DNA of 64,000 nt from JACKAQ01 sp020634975 [NCBI: Calditrichia bacterium] (GCA_020634975.1 JACKAQ010000001.1:2542001-2606000); one strand, 5' to 3'; shown: positions 1 through 8,932, counted from the first letter of the stretch. Numbers and translations: made by a program. Notes: a model not told the origin generated them from the sequence alone.

Positions 1-254
1 CAGATTGGCTGCATGTGATCACCCAACTCCTTTTTTCGTTGACCGGGATTATTGCGTTAGCTGCAGCAATTGTTGGTTTTGGATTTACGCGGCTCAGGTT
101 TTCAACCCGATTTATCGGCTTGATTGCCAGCCTGCTGTTGTTGCTGACGCCGGAAGATTTTGCAGATGGTTGGGCACAACTCGGCGCTCTGACTGTTACG
201 ATTGCCGCCGCAGTTGTGAATTTTCGCAAGTATCGTAACCAGCCTACCGGTTGA
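1..254 (+). CDS. TRAP transporter fused permease, C-terminal end (partial)
   Basis: The reading frame is open from the first full codon (base 3) to a TGA at 252-254, so this is the tail of a gene that begins before the window. The visible 84 residues contain two hydrophobic segments separated by a short basic stretch and a polar, basic end (NFRKYRNQPTG). This resembles the C-terminus of 4TM/12TM fused TRAP permeases, which move organic acids into the cell with a sodium gradient and a periplasmic binding protein. The family call rests on the end of the protein only, so another polytopic transporter remains possible. Confidence 0.55.
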   Translation, partial: DWLHVITQLLFSLTGIIALAAAIVGFGFTRLRFSTRFIGLIASLLLLLTPEDFADGWAQLGALTVTIAAAVVNFRKYRNQPTG

Positions 255-392
255 GAAAATGAGTTATTCCGCTTTGTGCATATTCTGCGTTTTTCGCCAT
301 TAAATTTTCTGTTTGCTGACGATTTTTTCTCTAAAATTGTTATATTATCCTTTCAAATGGATTGCATTTTTTACAACGTGACGGGGACTGTA

Positions 393-1436
393 ATGCCTTT
401 ATCAATTAAAATATTGACTTTGGTGATATTTATTACGTGTGTACTTACCGGAGCAGAAATGGCAAAAAAGAAGTTGCCGCAACAATCAACAGAAAAACCG
501 ATTGCGATTGCCATTCACGGTGGTGCCGGCACCATTTTGAAATCGAAAATGACGCCGGAAAAAGAACGGGCATATCGTGATGCGCTCCAATTTGCGTTGG
601 AAACGGGTTACGCCATTTTGCAAAAAGGTGGCAGCAGTCTGGACGCAGTTGAGGCAACCATTCGCACAATGGAAGATTCGCCGTTGTTTAACGCGGGAAA
701 AGGCGCTGTATTTACCAATGCAGGCACCAACGAAATGGATGCCTCAATTATGGATGGCAAAACCCGGCAAGCTGGCGCGGTTGCGCGGGTAACGCACGTC
801 AAAAATCCGATAAGCCTCGCGCGAAAAGTAATGATAAATTCTCCGCATGTTTTTCTGGTTGGCGAAGGCGCGGAAGATTTCGCCCGCGAAAATGAAATTG
901 AATTGGTCGCACCCGAATATTTTCGCACGGATGAGCGTTGGCAGCAGTTGCAAAAAATCAAACAAGCGGAAGATAGCGGACACAACCGGGAAATTCATCT
1001 AGATCACGATAGCGACCATAAATTCGGGACTGTTGGCGTTGTTGCGCTGGATCGTGAGGGCAACCTTGCAGCCGGGACATCCACCGGCGGAATGACCAAC
1101 AAGCGCTACGGGCGCATCGGCGATTCACCGGTAATCGGCGCCGGAACGTATGCGGATAATGCCACCTGCGCAGTTTCTGCCACCGGTCATGGCGAATATT
1201 TTATCCGGGGCGTTGTCGCCTATGATATCGCCGCAATGATGCAATACAAAAACATCAGTTTGAATGAAGCAGCAGATGCTGTTATCATGGAAAAATTGAC
1301 GAAAATGGGCGGAACCGGCGGCGTGATTTCGCTGGATCGCGAGGGCAATATTGCCATGCCATTCAACACGGCAGGCATGTATCGCGGATACGTTGACCGC
1401 AATGGAAATTACACGATCAAAATCTATAAAGAATAA
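393..1436 (+). CDS. iaaA: Isoaspartyl peptidase / L-asparaginase (Ntn hydrolase), exported
   Basis: This is a 347-residue plant-type asparaginase, an N-terminal nucleophile hydrolase that removes isoaspartyl residues and hydrolyses asparagine. The family's HGGAG motif is at residues 42-46. The autocleavage and catalytic site is GTVG with Thr213, followed by the substrate-binding GTSTGG and GRIGDSP stretches. Self-cleavage before Thr213 would give alpha and beta subunits. I chose ATG 393 rather than the upstream GTG at 276 because it has a purine-rich ribosome site and starts directly with a hydrophobic signal-like segment (residues 4-22), which suggests export to the periplasm. It stands alone, followed by a hairpin. 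Confidence 0.85.
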   Translation: MPLSIKILTLVIFITCVLTGAEMAKKKLPQQSTEKPIAIAIHGGAGTILKSKMTPEKERAYRDALQFALETGYAILQKGGSSLDAVEATIRTMEDSPLFNAGKGAVFTNAGTNEMDASIMDGKTRQAGAVARVTHVKNPISLARKVMINSPHVFLVGEGAEDFARENEIELVAPEYFRTDERWQQLQKIKQAEDSGHNREIHLDHDSDHKFGTVGVVALDREGNLAAGTSTGGMTNKRYGRIGDSPVIGAGTYADNATCAVSATGHGEYFIRGVVAYDIAAMMQYKNISLNEAADAVIMEKLTKMGGTGGVISLDREGNIAMPFNTAGMYRGYVDRNGNYTIKIYKE

Positions 1437-1460
1437 AAGGTTAGATAAAAAAGCGAGTAC

Positions 1461-1492
1461 AAAAAAACAGGGGACGAACGGTACGTCCCCTG
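1461..1492 (-). terminator. Hairpin with terminator layout on the minus strand
   Basis: A perfect 9-bp stem (CAGGGGACG at 1468-1476 and CGTCCCCTG at 1484-1492) with a 7-base loop is preceded on the plus strand by seven A. Read on the minus strand it is a stem followed by a T run, so the terminator faces against the flanking plus-strand genes. On the plus strand no T run follows. A second small inverted repeat (TGACCTT/AAGGTCA) lies at 1513-1528, just before trmB. Confidence 0.5.
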
Positions 1493-1584
1493 CGGAGTTG
1501 GGAGGGAGGTTTTGACCTTGTAAGGTCACGATCAATATAACGGTCTCTCAAAACTTTGTCAAGCGCTTTTTTCAAATTCGAAAT

Positions 1585-2529
1585 ATGGAACAACAATTCT
1601 ATTTAAGCCATTCTCTCAACGCCAAATGTTTACCTGACTATCCGGTAGATTGGGACGCTTTATTTGTCCGAAGTGCCCCGCTTGCTGTGGAAATCGGGTT
1701 TGGAAATGGGGAATTTCTGGTAGATTGGGCAACCAAAAAGCCCGACTGGAATCTGGTGGGATTCGAACTTTCGATGGAATCTATCGAACGGGTTTGCAAG
1801 CGGATTGCTCAGTCGGCTAAAGCAAACGTGGTTCCCCTGCACGAAGATGCCCGGTTCGGGATTCGCGAACTCTTTCCGGATAATTCTATTGAGCATGTGA
1901 TGATGAATTTTCCTGACCCATGGCCAAAAGATCGCCACAAAAAACGCCGTTTGCTCGATGAAAATTTTGCCGATATTCTGGCGATGACATTAAAGCCAGG
2001 TTGCCCGTACGAACTGGTTACCGATCAGCAATGGTACGCCGAACATGCGTTTGAATTATTTTCTGCATCGGCAAATTTCACAACAACCGAAATTGAACTT
2101 AACCCGATACGAGATGTTACAACAAAATACGAACGCAAATGGCGGGAGTTGGGCAGAAGCAGCTATCGCGTTATTGCAATCAAAAATAAATCGGCTATCG
2201 TGCCAAGATTACTGGAGAATTCTGAAATGCCACACGCCTTTGTCGAAGATAACAATATTCCGCAAAAAGTGGAAAAATTAGTCGGGTTCACTTACACTGG
2301 TTCCGATATTTTATATGTGGTAAAAGATGTATTTACAGATGTTTTGAATGGTAGCTATCTGCTAAATGTTGTCGCTAAAGATCGCGATTATCAACAAAAT
2401 ATTTTGGTTGGCATTTATCGCCACAAATCCGAACGCTGGATTGTTAAGCTGGATAAAATAATTCAACCGTATCGCACACCGGCGGTAAAAGCAGCTGTCT
2501 GGGGCATTGGAAAACAGTTGAACGATTGA
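1585..2529 (+). CDS. trmB: tRNA (guanine-N7-)-methyltransferase, long form
   Basis: TrmB uses S-adenosylmethionine to methylate G46 of tRNA in the cytoplasm. The Rossmann SAM-binding loop EIGFGNGEF is at residues 36-44. The family signature NFPDPWPKDRHKKRR is at 108-122. The product has 314 residues against about 210-240 in most bacteria. The extra ~100 residues after about position 215 form a separate domain with no obvious motif. Longer TrmB proteins with C-terminal extensions are known in Aquifex and Thermotoga. The ATG at 1585 is followed at once by sequence typical of the family N-terminus. No operon partner is evident: the next gene starts 229 bases downstream. Confidence 0.9.
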   Translation: MEQQFYLSHSLNAKCLPDYPVDWDALFVRSAPLAVEIGFGNGEFLVDWATKKPDWNLVGFELSMESIERVCKRIAQSAKANVVPLHEDARFGIRELFPDNSIEHVMMNFPDPWPKDRHKKRRLLDENFADILAMTLKPGCPYELVTDQQWYAEHAFELFSASANFTTTEIELNPIRDVTTKYERKWRELGRSSYRVIAIKNKSAIVPRLLENSEMPHAFVEDNNIPQKVEKLVGFTYTGSDILYVVKDVFTDVLNGSYLLNVVAKDRDYQQNILVGIYRHKSERWIVKLDKIIQPYRTPAVKAAVWGIGKQLND

Positions 2530-2758
2530 ACTCCCGGTGCCGAACTGGCGTTAAACTAGTGGTTATCGAATGATAATTAAACGAATTTTGTGAAGGGTTT
2601 ATTTGTGTATCAGCCGTTGCTTCATTTCGCGTCGGACACAAAAAAAAACTTGCGATACTCTGTGGAATCGCGTATCATCAAATAATTAAAAAGAAAATAA
2701 TTAAGAGTGAAAAATAAATGGCAAAATTGAAAAAATTAGAGAGAAAGGTAACGCATGA

Positions 2759-4459
2759 ATGGAATCCAGATGGGTGATAGATCAGAACGTTGACGAAGTC
2801 GCGGTCGATCACCTTGCAAAAGAACTTGGAATTCCCCCGGTATTAGCCCGGATTTTGCTTAAACGAGGCATAGATTGTTTCGATAAAGCGAAGATCTATT
2901 TTAACCCGAATTTGGATCGTTTACACGACCCGTTTTTGATGTTGGATATGGATCTGGCAACCCAACGCCTGCACAAAGCCCTGGAAAACGGGGAAAAAAT
3001 TATGGTGTATGGCGATTACGACGTGGATGGCGTTTGTGGCAGTTCACTGTTGTATCTGGTGTTGTCCCGCATGGTTGGTACGCGGGTAAACTACTATATT
3101 CCGGATCGTATCAGTGAGGGATATGGTTTATCCAAAGATGCGATCCAGCGGTTTGCAGATCAGGGAATTTCATTGATCGTCTCGATCGACTGTGGTGTTA
3201 CAGCTGTAGAAGAAGTACAATTTGCCCGGGATATTGGCGTTGAAGTTATTATTTGCGACCACCATGAACCCGGAGACAAATTACCGCCAGCCGTTGCAGT
3301 ATTAGACCCCAAACGGCCGGATTGTCCTTATCCATTTAAAGAGCTTGCCGGTGTCGGCGTCGGTTTCAAATTTATGCAGGGGCTTTATCAGCACCTGGGA
3401 TTGAACGAAGCCGAACTCGATGAATATCTGGATATTGTCGCATTGGGCAGTTGCGCAGATATTGTGCCGCTGGTTGATGAAAACAGAATATTGGTGAGCC
3501 ACGGACTTCAGCTAATTAACCATCGACCCAGATTTGGCGTAAAAGCGCTGCTGGAATCGTCGGGTGTTGACCGGAAGGACATCACTGTCGGGTTAATTGT
3601 TTTTGTGGTTGCCCCGCGTATAAATGCCGTTGGCAGAATGGGCGATGCCCGTCGAGCCGTGCAAATGATGTGCGCCAACAGCCTGCAACGCGCCCGGGTT
3701 TTTGCCCGTGAGCTGGAACGGGAAAACAAAAACCGTCGCTCCGTGGACGAAAACACATTCAAAGAAGCACTGGAAACTGCAGAAGCGCACTTCGATCCGG
3801 AACGAGACCGGGCAATGGTTTTATATAAAGAAGGCTGGCATCCTGGCGTTATCGGTATCGTTGCATCGCGAATTGTCGAGCGGTATTATCGTCCTACGGT
3901 GATGATTTCGGTGGTTGATGGTATCGGTAAAGCCTCGGCACGGAGCATCGCTGATTTTAACATTTATGAAGCGATTAAAGAGTGTTCCGAATTCCTCGAA
4001 GCATATGGCGGGCATAAATATGCTGCCGGACTAACCATCAAGCAGGAAAACATTCCTGCTTTTGCGGAGAAATTTAAAGCCGTTGCCGATCGGCAAATCA
4101 CCGATGATGATTTGATTCCGCGAATGCGTGTCGATTGCGAAGTTGAGCTGAAAGATTTTGACGAACGATTAATGCGATTGTTGAAATTGATGGGTCCATT
4201 CGGGCCGCTCAATTTGCGACCGGTTTTTGTATCGCGCAACCTGAATGTCGTTGGCGAAGCCAGCGTTGTTGGCAGCAATCACCTCAAATTGTCCGTTGAG
4301 CAAAATGGCGTAAAAATGAATGCGATCGGTTTTAATTTGGGTGATCAGATCGAACGCGTTGTCGCGAATAAAGGCGTGTTGGATTGTGCGTATGTTGTCG
4401 AGGAAAATTATTGGAACGGACGTAAAGAATTACAACTGCGTTTAAAAGATATCAAGTGA
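2759..4459 (+). CDS. recJ: Single-stranded-DNA-specific exonuclease RecJ
   Basis: RecJ degrades single-stranded DNA 5' to 3' in recombination and mismatch repair. The product is 566 residues, the usual length. DHH-family metal motifs are clear: GDYDVDG at 85-91, DCG at 144-146 and DHH at 167-169. The DHHA1 motif GGHKYAAG lies in the second half, followed by the OB-like C-terminal domain. A GAGAGAAAGG ribosome site at about 2739-2748 supports the ATG at 2759. An overlapping ATG at 2755 is in another frame and stops soon. The next gene begins 13 bases after the stop, so the two are probably cotranscribed. Confidence 0.95.
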   Translation: MESRWVIDQNVDEVAVDHLAKELGIPPVLARILLKRGIDCFDKAKIYFNPNLDRLHDPFLMLDMDLATQRLHKALENGEKIMVYGDYDVDGVCGSSLLYLVLSRMVGTRVNYYIPDRISEGYGLSKDAIQRFADQGISLIVSIDCGVTAVEEVQFARDIGVEVIICDHHEPGDKLPPAVAVLDPKRPDCPYPFKELAGVGVGFKFMQGLYQHLGLNEAELDEYLDIVALGSCADIVPLVDENRILVSHGLQLINHRPRFGVKALLESSGVDRKDITVGLIVFVVAPRINAVGRMGDARRAVQMMCANSLQRARVFARELERENKNRRSVDENTFKEALETAEAHFDPERDRAMVLYKEGWHPGVIGIVASRIVERYYRPTVMISVVDGIGKASARSIADFNIYEAIKECSEFLEAYGGHKYAAGLTIKQENIPAFAEKFKAVADRQITDDDLIPRMRVDCEVELKDFDERLMRLLKLMGPFGPLNLRPVFVSRNLNVVGEASVVGSNHLKLSVEQNGVKMNAIGFNLGDQIERVVANKGVLDCAYVVEENYWNGRKELQLRLKDIK

Positions 4460-4472
4460 GGTCCTGAAAGCG

Positions 4473-5402
4473 TTGAAAGAATTTTACGAAAATCTGAAAA
4501 AAAAGCGCCAGGCAAACAACATCTCACTGGAGGCTGTTCATCAAAAAACCCGGCTGCCAATGCAATATCTGCAAGCGATCGAAAACGGCCGGATGCAGGA
4601 ATTGCCGAAAGCTTACGAACTAATGTATTTGCGCCGGTACGCGCGGGAAATCGGGCTAGAGCCCGATGAAGTGGTTCGCGATTACGAACTGCTTTCCGGA
4701 AAACTTACGCCCGCAGAGTCCAACGAAGCCAAACAGCAGGCAGAAGGCAAGCAATCGGCTTCTGCTGCCACCCAGCCAATTTCCACCACAGTCAAAGAAA
4801 CTCTCGATGAAGTAAATCTCGACCGGGTGAATAATTACTTTTGGCCGGTGTTGATCGTGTTGATATTTGCTGTCGGCTCATTTTTGGTGTATCGTTTTTA
4901 TGCTGCAGAAAATGCCAATCAGACACCGGATATCAAAGAGATCAGTATTGGCGAATTGATGGAACGGGTTGCAACGGATAGCTCTGCCAATCCGGCTGCG
5001 CAATTTGAGGATAGCTTGACAACGCTTCCCGGCGAAGCCACAGGCGTCAATTCGGATATCCGAAATGTAGCCGGTAATCCGCAATCTTCTTCGCAAACAT
5101 CTGAGAACAACAGCGCTTCCGCGGTTAATTTACAAATCCGCAGCCTGGATCGCGTTTGGGTTCAGGAAATACGCGACCAAGCCGACACAACAGATTATAT
5201 TCTCGAAGGCGGATTGAGCCGATCAATTAATGCGAATTCGCAGATCGAGCTGGTTATCGGTCGTGCCGATGCACTTGAAATTTTGCTGAATGGTAACAAT
5301 CTCGGCGTGATTGGCGATAGCAGCCAGGTTGCCCGGTTAACCTTAACGCCGCAAGGGATCTCGCAAAAAAGACTCACACGTGTACCAGACAGTGGCGAGT
5401 AA
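4473..5402 (+). CDS. RodZ-like helix-turn-helix membrane protein (DUF4115)
   Basis: The 309-residue product has the RodZ layout: an Xre-type helix-turn-helix in the cytoplasm (residues 1-72), a charged linker, one membrane segment (about 122-144) and a periplasmic DUF4115 beta domain (about 215-305). RodZ tethers MreB to the membrane and helps to set cell shape. The only suitable start is TTG 4473, nine bases after GAGGTCC. It follows recJ by 13 bases. The linker and start of the periplasmic part are rich in Ser, Asn and Gln, as is common for disordered spacers in this family. Confidence 0.75.
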   Translation: MKEFYENLKKKRQANNISLEAVHQKTRLPMQYLQAIENGRMQELPKAYELMYLRRYAREIGLEPDEVVRDYELLSGKLTPAESNEAKQQAEGKQSASAATQPISTTVKETLDEVNLDRVNNYFWPVLIVLIFAVGSFLVYRFYAAENANQTPDIKEISIGELMERVATDSSANPAAQFEDSLTTLPGEATGVNSDIRNVAGNPQSSSQTSENNSASAVNLQIRSLDRVWVQEIRDQADTTDYILEGGLSRSINANSQIELVIGRADALEILLNGNNLGVIGDSSQVARLTLTPQGISQKRLTRVPDSGE

Positions 5403-5436
5403 TTAAATGCAGCATTAAAATTGATGGTATTATTTG

Positions 5437-5479
5437 CCAAAACCTCCGGGATGTCTTATCTTTGGAGGTTTTCTTTTGG
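5437..5479 (+). terminator. Rho-independent terminator after the rodZ-like gene
   Basis: The stem AAAACCTCC (5439-5447) pairs with GGAGGTTTT (5464-5472), followed by CTTTT. It ends the recJ-rodZ unit just before the next coding start. Confidence 0.7.
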
Positions 5480-5513
5480 AGCGACAATATTCTGTATGGG
5501 ATGGAGAAATGAA

Positions 5514-6065
5514 ATGAAAAATCTTGTGCTATTGATGTTGCTGTCAATCATTTTTGCGAGATGTAGCGCCGGAAAAGTTATTAAATCAAATACCGAAGAA
5601 ATGAAAACAACCACTACCACATATCAGCCAACGGCAAAATTACAAACCCAAAACGGGCGAGAAATGCTCGTCGGAACCGTGGCATATGACGATATCTTGC
5701 ACTATTTTGAAAACTGGCGGACCGAAGATGCCGGAATTGTGCTGGATCAGCCATTGATTGATCGAATAAAGGCAATCAATGAGCCGATCGACGTTGTTTG
5801 CTATCTGGGAACGTGGTGCGAAGATTCCAGAAACGGTGTTCCACCCTTTGTGCGAGCAATTCGTGAGGCAAAAAATCCGAATATCCAATTGACGCTCATC
5901 GCTATCAATCGAGATAAAACGGAGCCGGAAAGCCTGCTGGAAAACGGGATTGAGCGTGTGCCAACATTTATTCTCAAACAAAACGGTGAAGAATTTGCAC
6001 GTTTGGTAGAATTCCCTATGCAGGAAAATTTTGTGCTCGATTTTGTTGAAATTGCCGGATATTGA
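5514..6065 (+). CDS. Thioredoxin-like lipoprotein with CxxS active site
   Basis: The 183-residue product has a thioredoxin fold after an N-terminal export segment. The hydrophobic stretch ends in FARC (Cys17), an imperfect lipobox, so it is probably anchored in the envelope. The active-site region is WCEDS at residues 101-105, so the second redox cysteine is replaced by Ser; the cis-Pro motif RVPTF is present. Such CxxS proteins usually act in isomerisation or mixed-disulfide trapping rather than full dithiol reduction. ATG 5514 was chosen over the upstream in-frame ATG at 5421 because GGATGGAGAA precedes it and the upstream stretch overlaps the terminator. Confidence 0.7.
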   Translation: MKNLVLLMLLSIIFARCSAGKVIKSNTEEMKTTTTTYQPTAKLQTQNGREMLVGTVAYDDILHYFENWRTEDAGIVLDQPLIDRIKAINEPIDVVCYLGTWCEDSRNGVPPFVRAIREAKNPNIQLTLIAINRDKTEPESLLENGIERVPTFILKQNGEEFARLVEFPMQENFVLDFVEIAGY

Positions 6066-6124
6066 ACGGCATATAGAATAACTGAAAATCAGATTTGTTT
6101 CATAAAAACTGTGGAAAAATTCAA

Positions 6125-6439
6125 TTGACAACCAATATCCAAACAGACCAGCATGAGCATACGGAAGAACATGAGAGCAAAGCCCGGACATTTTACCGGC
6201 GATTTGTGCGTTTTTCCGAATACTATATTTTTTTATGTTTTGTGATTATCATTGTCGTTCCCCTTTTTGATTATGCCTGGGTTCCCGATTTTATCCGGGC
6301 AATTTACCTCACCGGGTTTCCGCTGTTACTCGTGATTGTCCTGGCCAGCTTTATTAAAGAACCGATGCTCAAATATTTTGATAACCGCTGGCCGGACACA
6401 CCCGTTAATAAAACCGACCAAAAAACATCCTCAAGGTAG
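6125..6439 (+). CDS. Small two-helix membrane protein, unknown function
   Basis: I do not recognise this protein. About 104 residues are read from TTG 6125; a TTG at 6095 in the same frame is also possible and neither has a strong ribosome site. A polar, His- and Glu-rich N-terminus is followed by two hydrophobic segments (roughly residues 35-55 and 62-82) separated by a short loop, then a basic tail. The stop lies four bases before the heptose kinase start, so the two are likely coexpressed. It may be an accessory of envelope synthesis, but that is only a guess from position. Confidence 0.5.
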   Translation: MTTNIQTDQHEHTEEHESKARTFYRRFVRFSEYYIFLCFVIIIVVPLFDYAWVPDFIRAIYLTGFPLLLVIVLASFIKEPMLKYFDNRWPDTPVNKTDQKTSSR

Positions 6440-6443
6440 TGGA

Positions 6444-7430
6444 ATGACATCGATTAGTGAGCCGCGGCTGTCGGAAATTATCTCTGCCTGCGCTGCCAAA
6501 CGCATCATGGTTATCGGCGATTTGATGATCGACCGGTATCTGTGGGGAAACGTCACCCGGATTTCACCGGAAGCGCCGGTGCCCATTATCAACATCGAAG
6601 ATGAAGATGTGCGTTTTGGCGGAGCCGCCAACGTCGCCAATAATTTGATCGGGCTGGCTGTTGAACCGGTGATGGTTGGCGTCGTCGGTGCGGATAAATG
6701 GGGTGATATCTTTCGCGAAAAGCTTGAAAAACAACAGCTTACCATCGGTGGGTTAATTGAAGATGCGTCCCGCCCGACAACCATCAAAACCCGGATTATC
6801 GGTAACAACCAGCACATTGCACGCGTAGATCGCGAGAAAACACACACTATTTCTGACGTTACAGCTGCAAAAATTATTCAATTTGTGGAATCGCAATTGG
6901 ATAAAATTGATGCGATCATTTTGGAAGATTATAACAAAGGCTTACTTATTCCGCAAATTATTGCGCCGGTTGTCGAAATGGCGAGCAGAAAAAAAGTTAC
7001 CGTAACCGTTGATCCAAAATTCGATAATTTTCTGGCGTATCAAAACGTTACCGTTTTTAAGCCAAATAAAAAAGAAACCGCAGAAGCGCTGGCAATGCGG
7101 CTGGATAGTGAAGTCGATATTCGCGAAGCCGGTGCAAAGCTGCTCGCAAAGCTGAACGCAGAAAATGTGTTGATAACGCTGGGTGCGCAGGGAATGGCGC
7201 TTTTTGAGCAAAACGGGCAGGTTGAACTGACAGGCACGAGGGCACGCCGGGTTGCCGATGTTTCCGGTGCCGGCGATACGGTAATTGCCACATTGACGGC
7301 TGCGTTGGCTGCCGGCGCAACCATCTCCGAAGCGGTGTCGATGGCCAATTTTGCCGCTGGTGCCGTTTGCGAAGAAGTTGGTGCTGTGCCAATTACGATC
7401 GAAAAACTGACGAATGCGATGCTCCGGTAA
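6444..7430 (+). CDS. hldA: D-glycero-beta-D-manno-heptose-7-phosphate kinase (RfaE domain I)
   Basis: This is a PfkB-family sugar kinase of 328 residues that phosphorylates heptose 7-phosphate at C1 in the ADP-heptose pathway for LPS inner core. FGGAANVA (58-65) is the substrate loop, PEAPVP precedes it, and DVSGAGDT (272-279) holds the catalytic base and anion hole. The cytidylyltransferase domain of the bifunctional HldE is absent, so the adenylyl-transfer step must be on another gene. ATG 6444 has AAGGTAGTGG upstream; the longer in-frame extension to 6336 overlaps the preceding gene and is rejected. It converges with the next gene with a gap of only three bases. Confidence 0.85.
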   Translation: MTSISEPRLSEIISACAAKRIMVIGDLMIDRYLWGNVTRISPEAPVPIINIEDEDVRFGGAANVANNLIGLAVEPVMVGVVGADKWGDIFREKLEKQQLTIGGLIEDASRPTTIKTRIIGNNQHIARVDREKTHTISDVTAAKIIQFVESQLDKIDAIILEDYNKGLLIPQIIAPVVEMASRKKVTVTVDPKFDNFLAYQNVTVFKPNKKETAEALAMRLDSEVDIREAGAKLLAKLNAENVLITLGAQGMALFEQNGQVELTGTRARRVADVSGAGDTVIATLTAALAAGATISEAVSMANFAAGAVCEEVGAVPITIEKLTNAMLR

Positions 7431-7433
7431 ATT

Positions 7434-7784
7434 TCACACCAAAATGTCATTCACCAATTGTTTAAGCGCTGCCAGCGATGTGGCAGAGTTGATTTGCGCA
7501 GCGCTAATCTGCACGGTCATCTGATCGGCAGTGCGGGAAAATATTGCCGGAAGCTGTACATCGGAAATCTGGTATCGCAAAATCAGCTCGTCGCGATGCA
7601 AAAATTCCACCGGAATCGGCAGGTTTTCGACAAAAGCCCGCCATTCATCGTGCATTTTATGAGAGTGGGTGATGGCGCACAGTTGGCATTGGTAGGTTTT
7701 TGGTGATAGTGTTTTGTGTAAATAATCAGTCACTTTGTTGAAAAAACCGCTATCTGCATTGTACACAAAAATGATGGCGTCCAT
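7434..7784 (-). CDS. Conserved small protein with CxxC, unknown function
   Basis: The product has 116 residues, no signal peptide and no membrane segment. A CQLC motif at about residues 33-36 is followed by THSH, which may bind a metal or act in redox chemistry. I recall similar uncharacterised proteins in Bacteroidota with a matching start (MDAIIF.YNA) and the same CxLCxxTH pattern, but no function is known to me. It is convergent with the heptose kinase and has no operon partner on its strand. Confidence 0.6.
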   Translation of the reverse strand: MDAIIFVYNADSGFFNKVTDYLHKTLSPKTYQCQLCAITHSHKMHDEWRAFVENLPIPVEFLHRDELILRYQISDVQLPAIFSRTADQMTVQISAAQINSATSLAALKQLVNDILV

Positions 7785-7800
7785 AATTTATCCTAAAAAG

Positions 7801-7830
7801 AAAAAGCCATCCCGTAAGAGATGGCTTTCG
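7801..7830 (-). terminator. Terminator of the pentapeptide-repeat gene
   Basis: AAAGCCATC (7803-7811) pairs with GATGGCTTT (7820-7828). On the minus strand the stem is followed by a run of T broken once by C, directly after the stop of the pentapeptide-repeat gene. Confidence 0.75.
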
Positions 7831-7853
7831 AATTCACAATCATAAAGTGCAAA

Positions 7854-8741
7854 TTACATGACAACCAAACCCTCGGTGTTGGCGTTTGCCAATTTGTTCG
7901 GATTCAGGTTGTTGTGAATAAGCACGGCGCGTTGTAAAATCGGATTGGTGATGGTGCAGCGTTCAAAACTGCCGCCGACAACCTGTGTTTCGCGCATCAC
8001 CGGTTTGGATAATTTGCAATTATCAAACAGCGTATTGCGGATAATTGCAGTGGCAAAACGGCAATTGCGCAGATGGCTGGTCTTATATTCCGTATCGTCA
8101 ATAATGCAGCCGATAAAATTTGCCTGAATAAGATCGCTCATAACAAAATGGCAGTTGTAAATCTGGCTGCCGGAGCACAGCGCGTTGTCCAGTTTGCTGT
8201 CATTCACGCTTAAATTATCGAAATAGCTCATCATAAAATTGCCATCGATAATTTGTGCTGCGCGAATTTCCACATTTTTCCAGAAAGTATTCTTTAAATC
8301 AGCAGATTTCAGATAGAGATTTTCGAAACGGCATTTTTTAACTTTCATCAAATTGCCTTCCACCAGCGACATATCGACATCCAAAAAATCGGAATCGACG
8401 ATAATCGCGCCATTGAAAGTGGATTGCATCAATTTTGTATGATGAAATTTGACGTTCTGGAAAAAGCACCGCTTAAAATTGGCGTTCGTCAAATTGGAAT
8501 TTTCCAAATTTACATCAATAAAAACGGCACCGGTGAACGAAGCGCTGCGTAAATCCAGCCCGGATAAATCGAAACCTTCCATTACAACTTTGTCCAGCGT
8601 AACTGGCGCAACGGAGCTTTCGATGTGTCCACGTAACTTTTTGAGATAAGCAGGTTTGTCGGGAATATGCTGCCAGCAGTAATGGGTAAACGAAATCGGT
8701 TTGAACGGACAGCCTTCGATTGCACATTTGTGATAAGACAT
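7854..8741 (-). CDS. Pentapeptide-repeat protein with N-terminal Cys/His motif
   Basis: The 295-residue product begins with a compact Cys/His cluster (Cys6, Cys10, Cys22, His25) that looks like a small zinc site. From about residue 55 it continues with repeated A(N/D)LXX-like pentads (for example SGLDLRSASFTG and NSNLTNANF) to about residue 265, predicting a right-handed quadrilateral beta helix. The pentads are irregular, with many bulky or polar central residues. No signal peptide is visible, so it is probably cytoplasmic. Some pentapeptide proteins mimic DNA or act as scaffolds, but nothing here fixes the role. It is monocistronic and divergent from the O-antigen ligase gene. Confidence 0.75.
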   Translation of the reverse strand: MSYHKCAIEGCPFKPISFTHYCWQHIPDKPAYLKKLRGHIESSVAPVTLDKVVMEGFDLSGLDLRSASFTGAVFIDVNLENSNLTNANFKRCFFQNVKFHHTKLMQSTFNGAIIVDSDFLDVDMSLVEGNLMKVKKCRFENLYLKSADLKNTFWKNVEIRAAQIIDGNFMMSYFDNLSVNDSKLDNALCSGSQIYNCHFVMSDLIQANFIGCIIDDTEYKTSHLRNCRFATAIIRNTLFDNCKLSKPVMRETQVVGGSFERCTITNPILQRAVLIHNNLNPNKLANANTEGLVVM

Positions 8742-8932
8742 ATTGTGTGATCCCCTTTTGAATGGACGCTATTTTCCCAATGTACAGTATTTTAGACCTC
8801 AATTATAAAAAATTAATCCACTTATTACAACTACAATCTGAAAAAAAGGTTTCCCTTTTATCGAAAGTTGGCTATATTGATAAATTTTTTGATCTCAACT
8901 GTCACTTTGCACACTGTTTACAACATTTGAAT

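Noticed and set aside
2718-2777. A 19-codon frame starting at ATG 2718 that overlaps the recJ start.
   Set aside because: It is very short, Lys-rich by AT content, and has no ribosome site; the purine run before recJ explains it.
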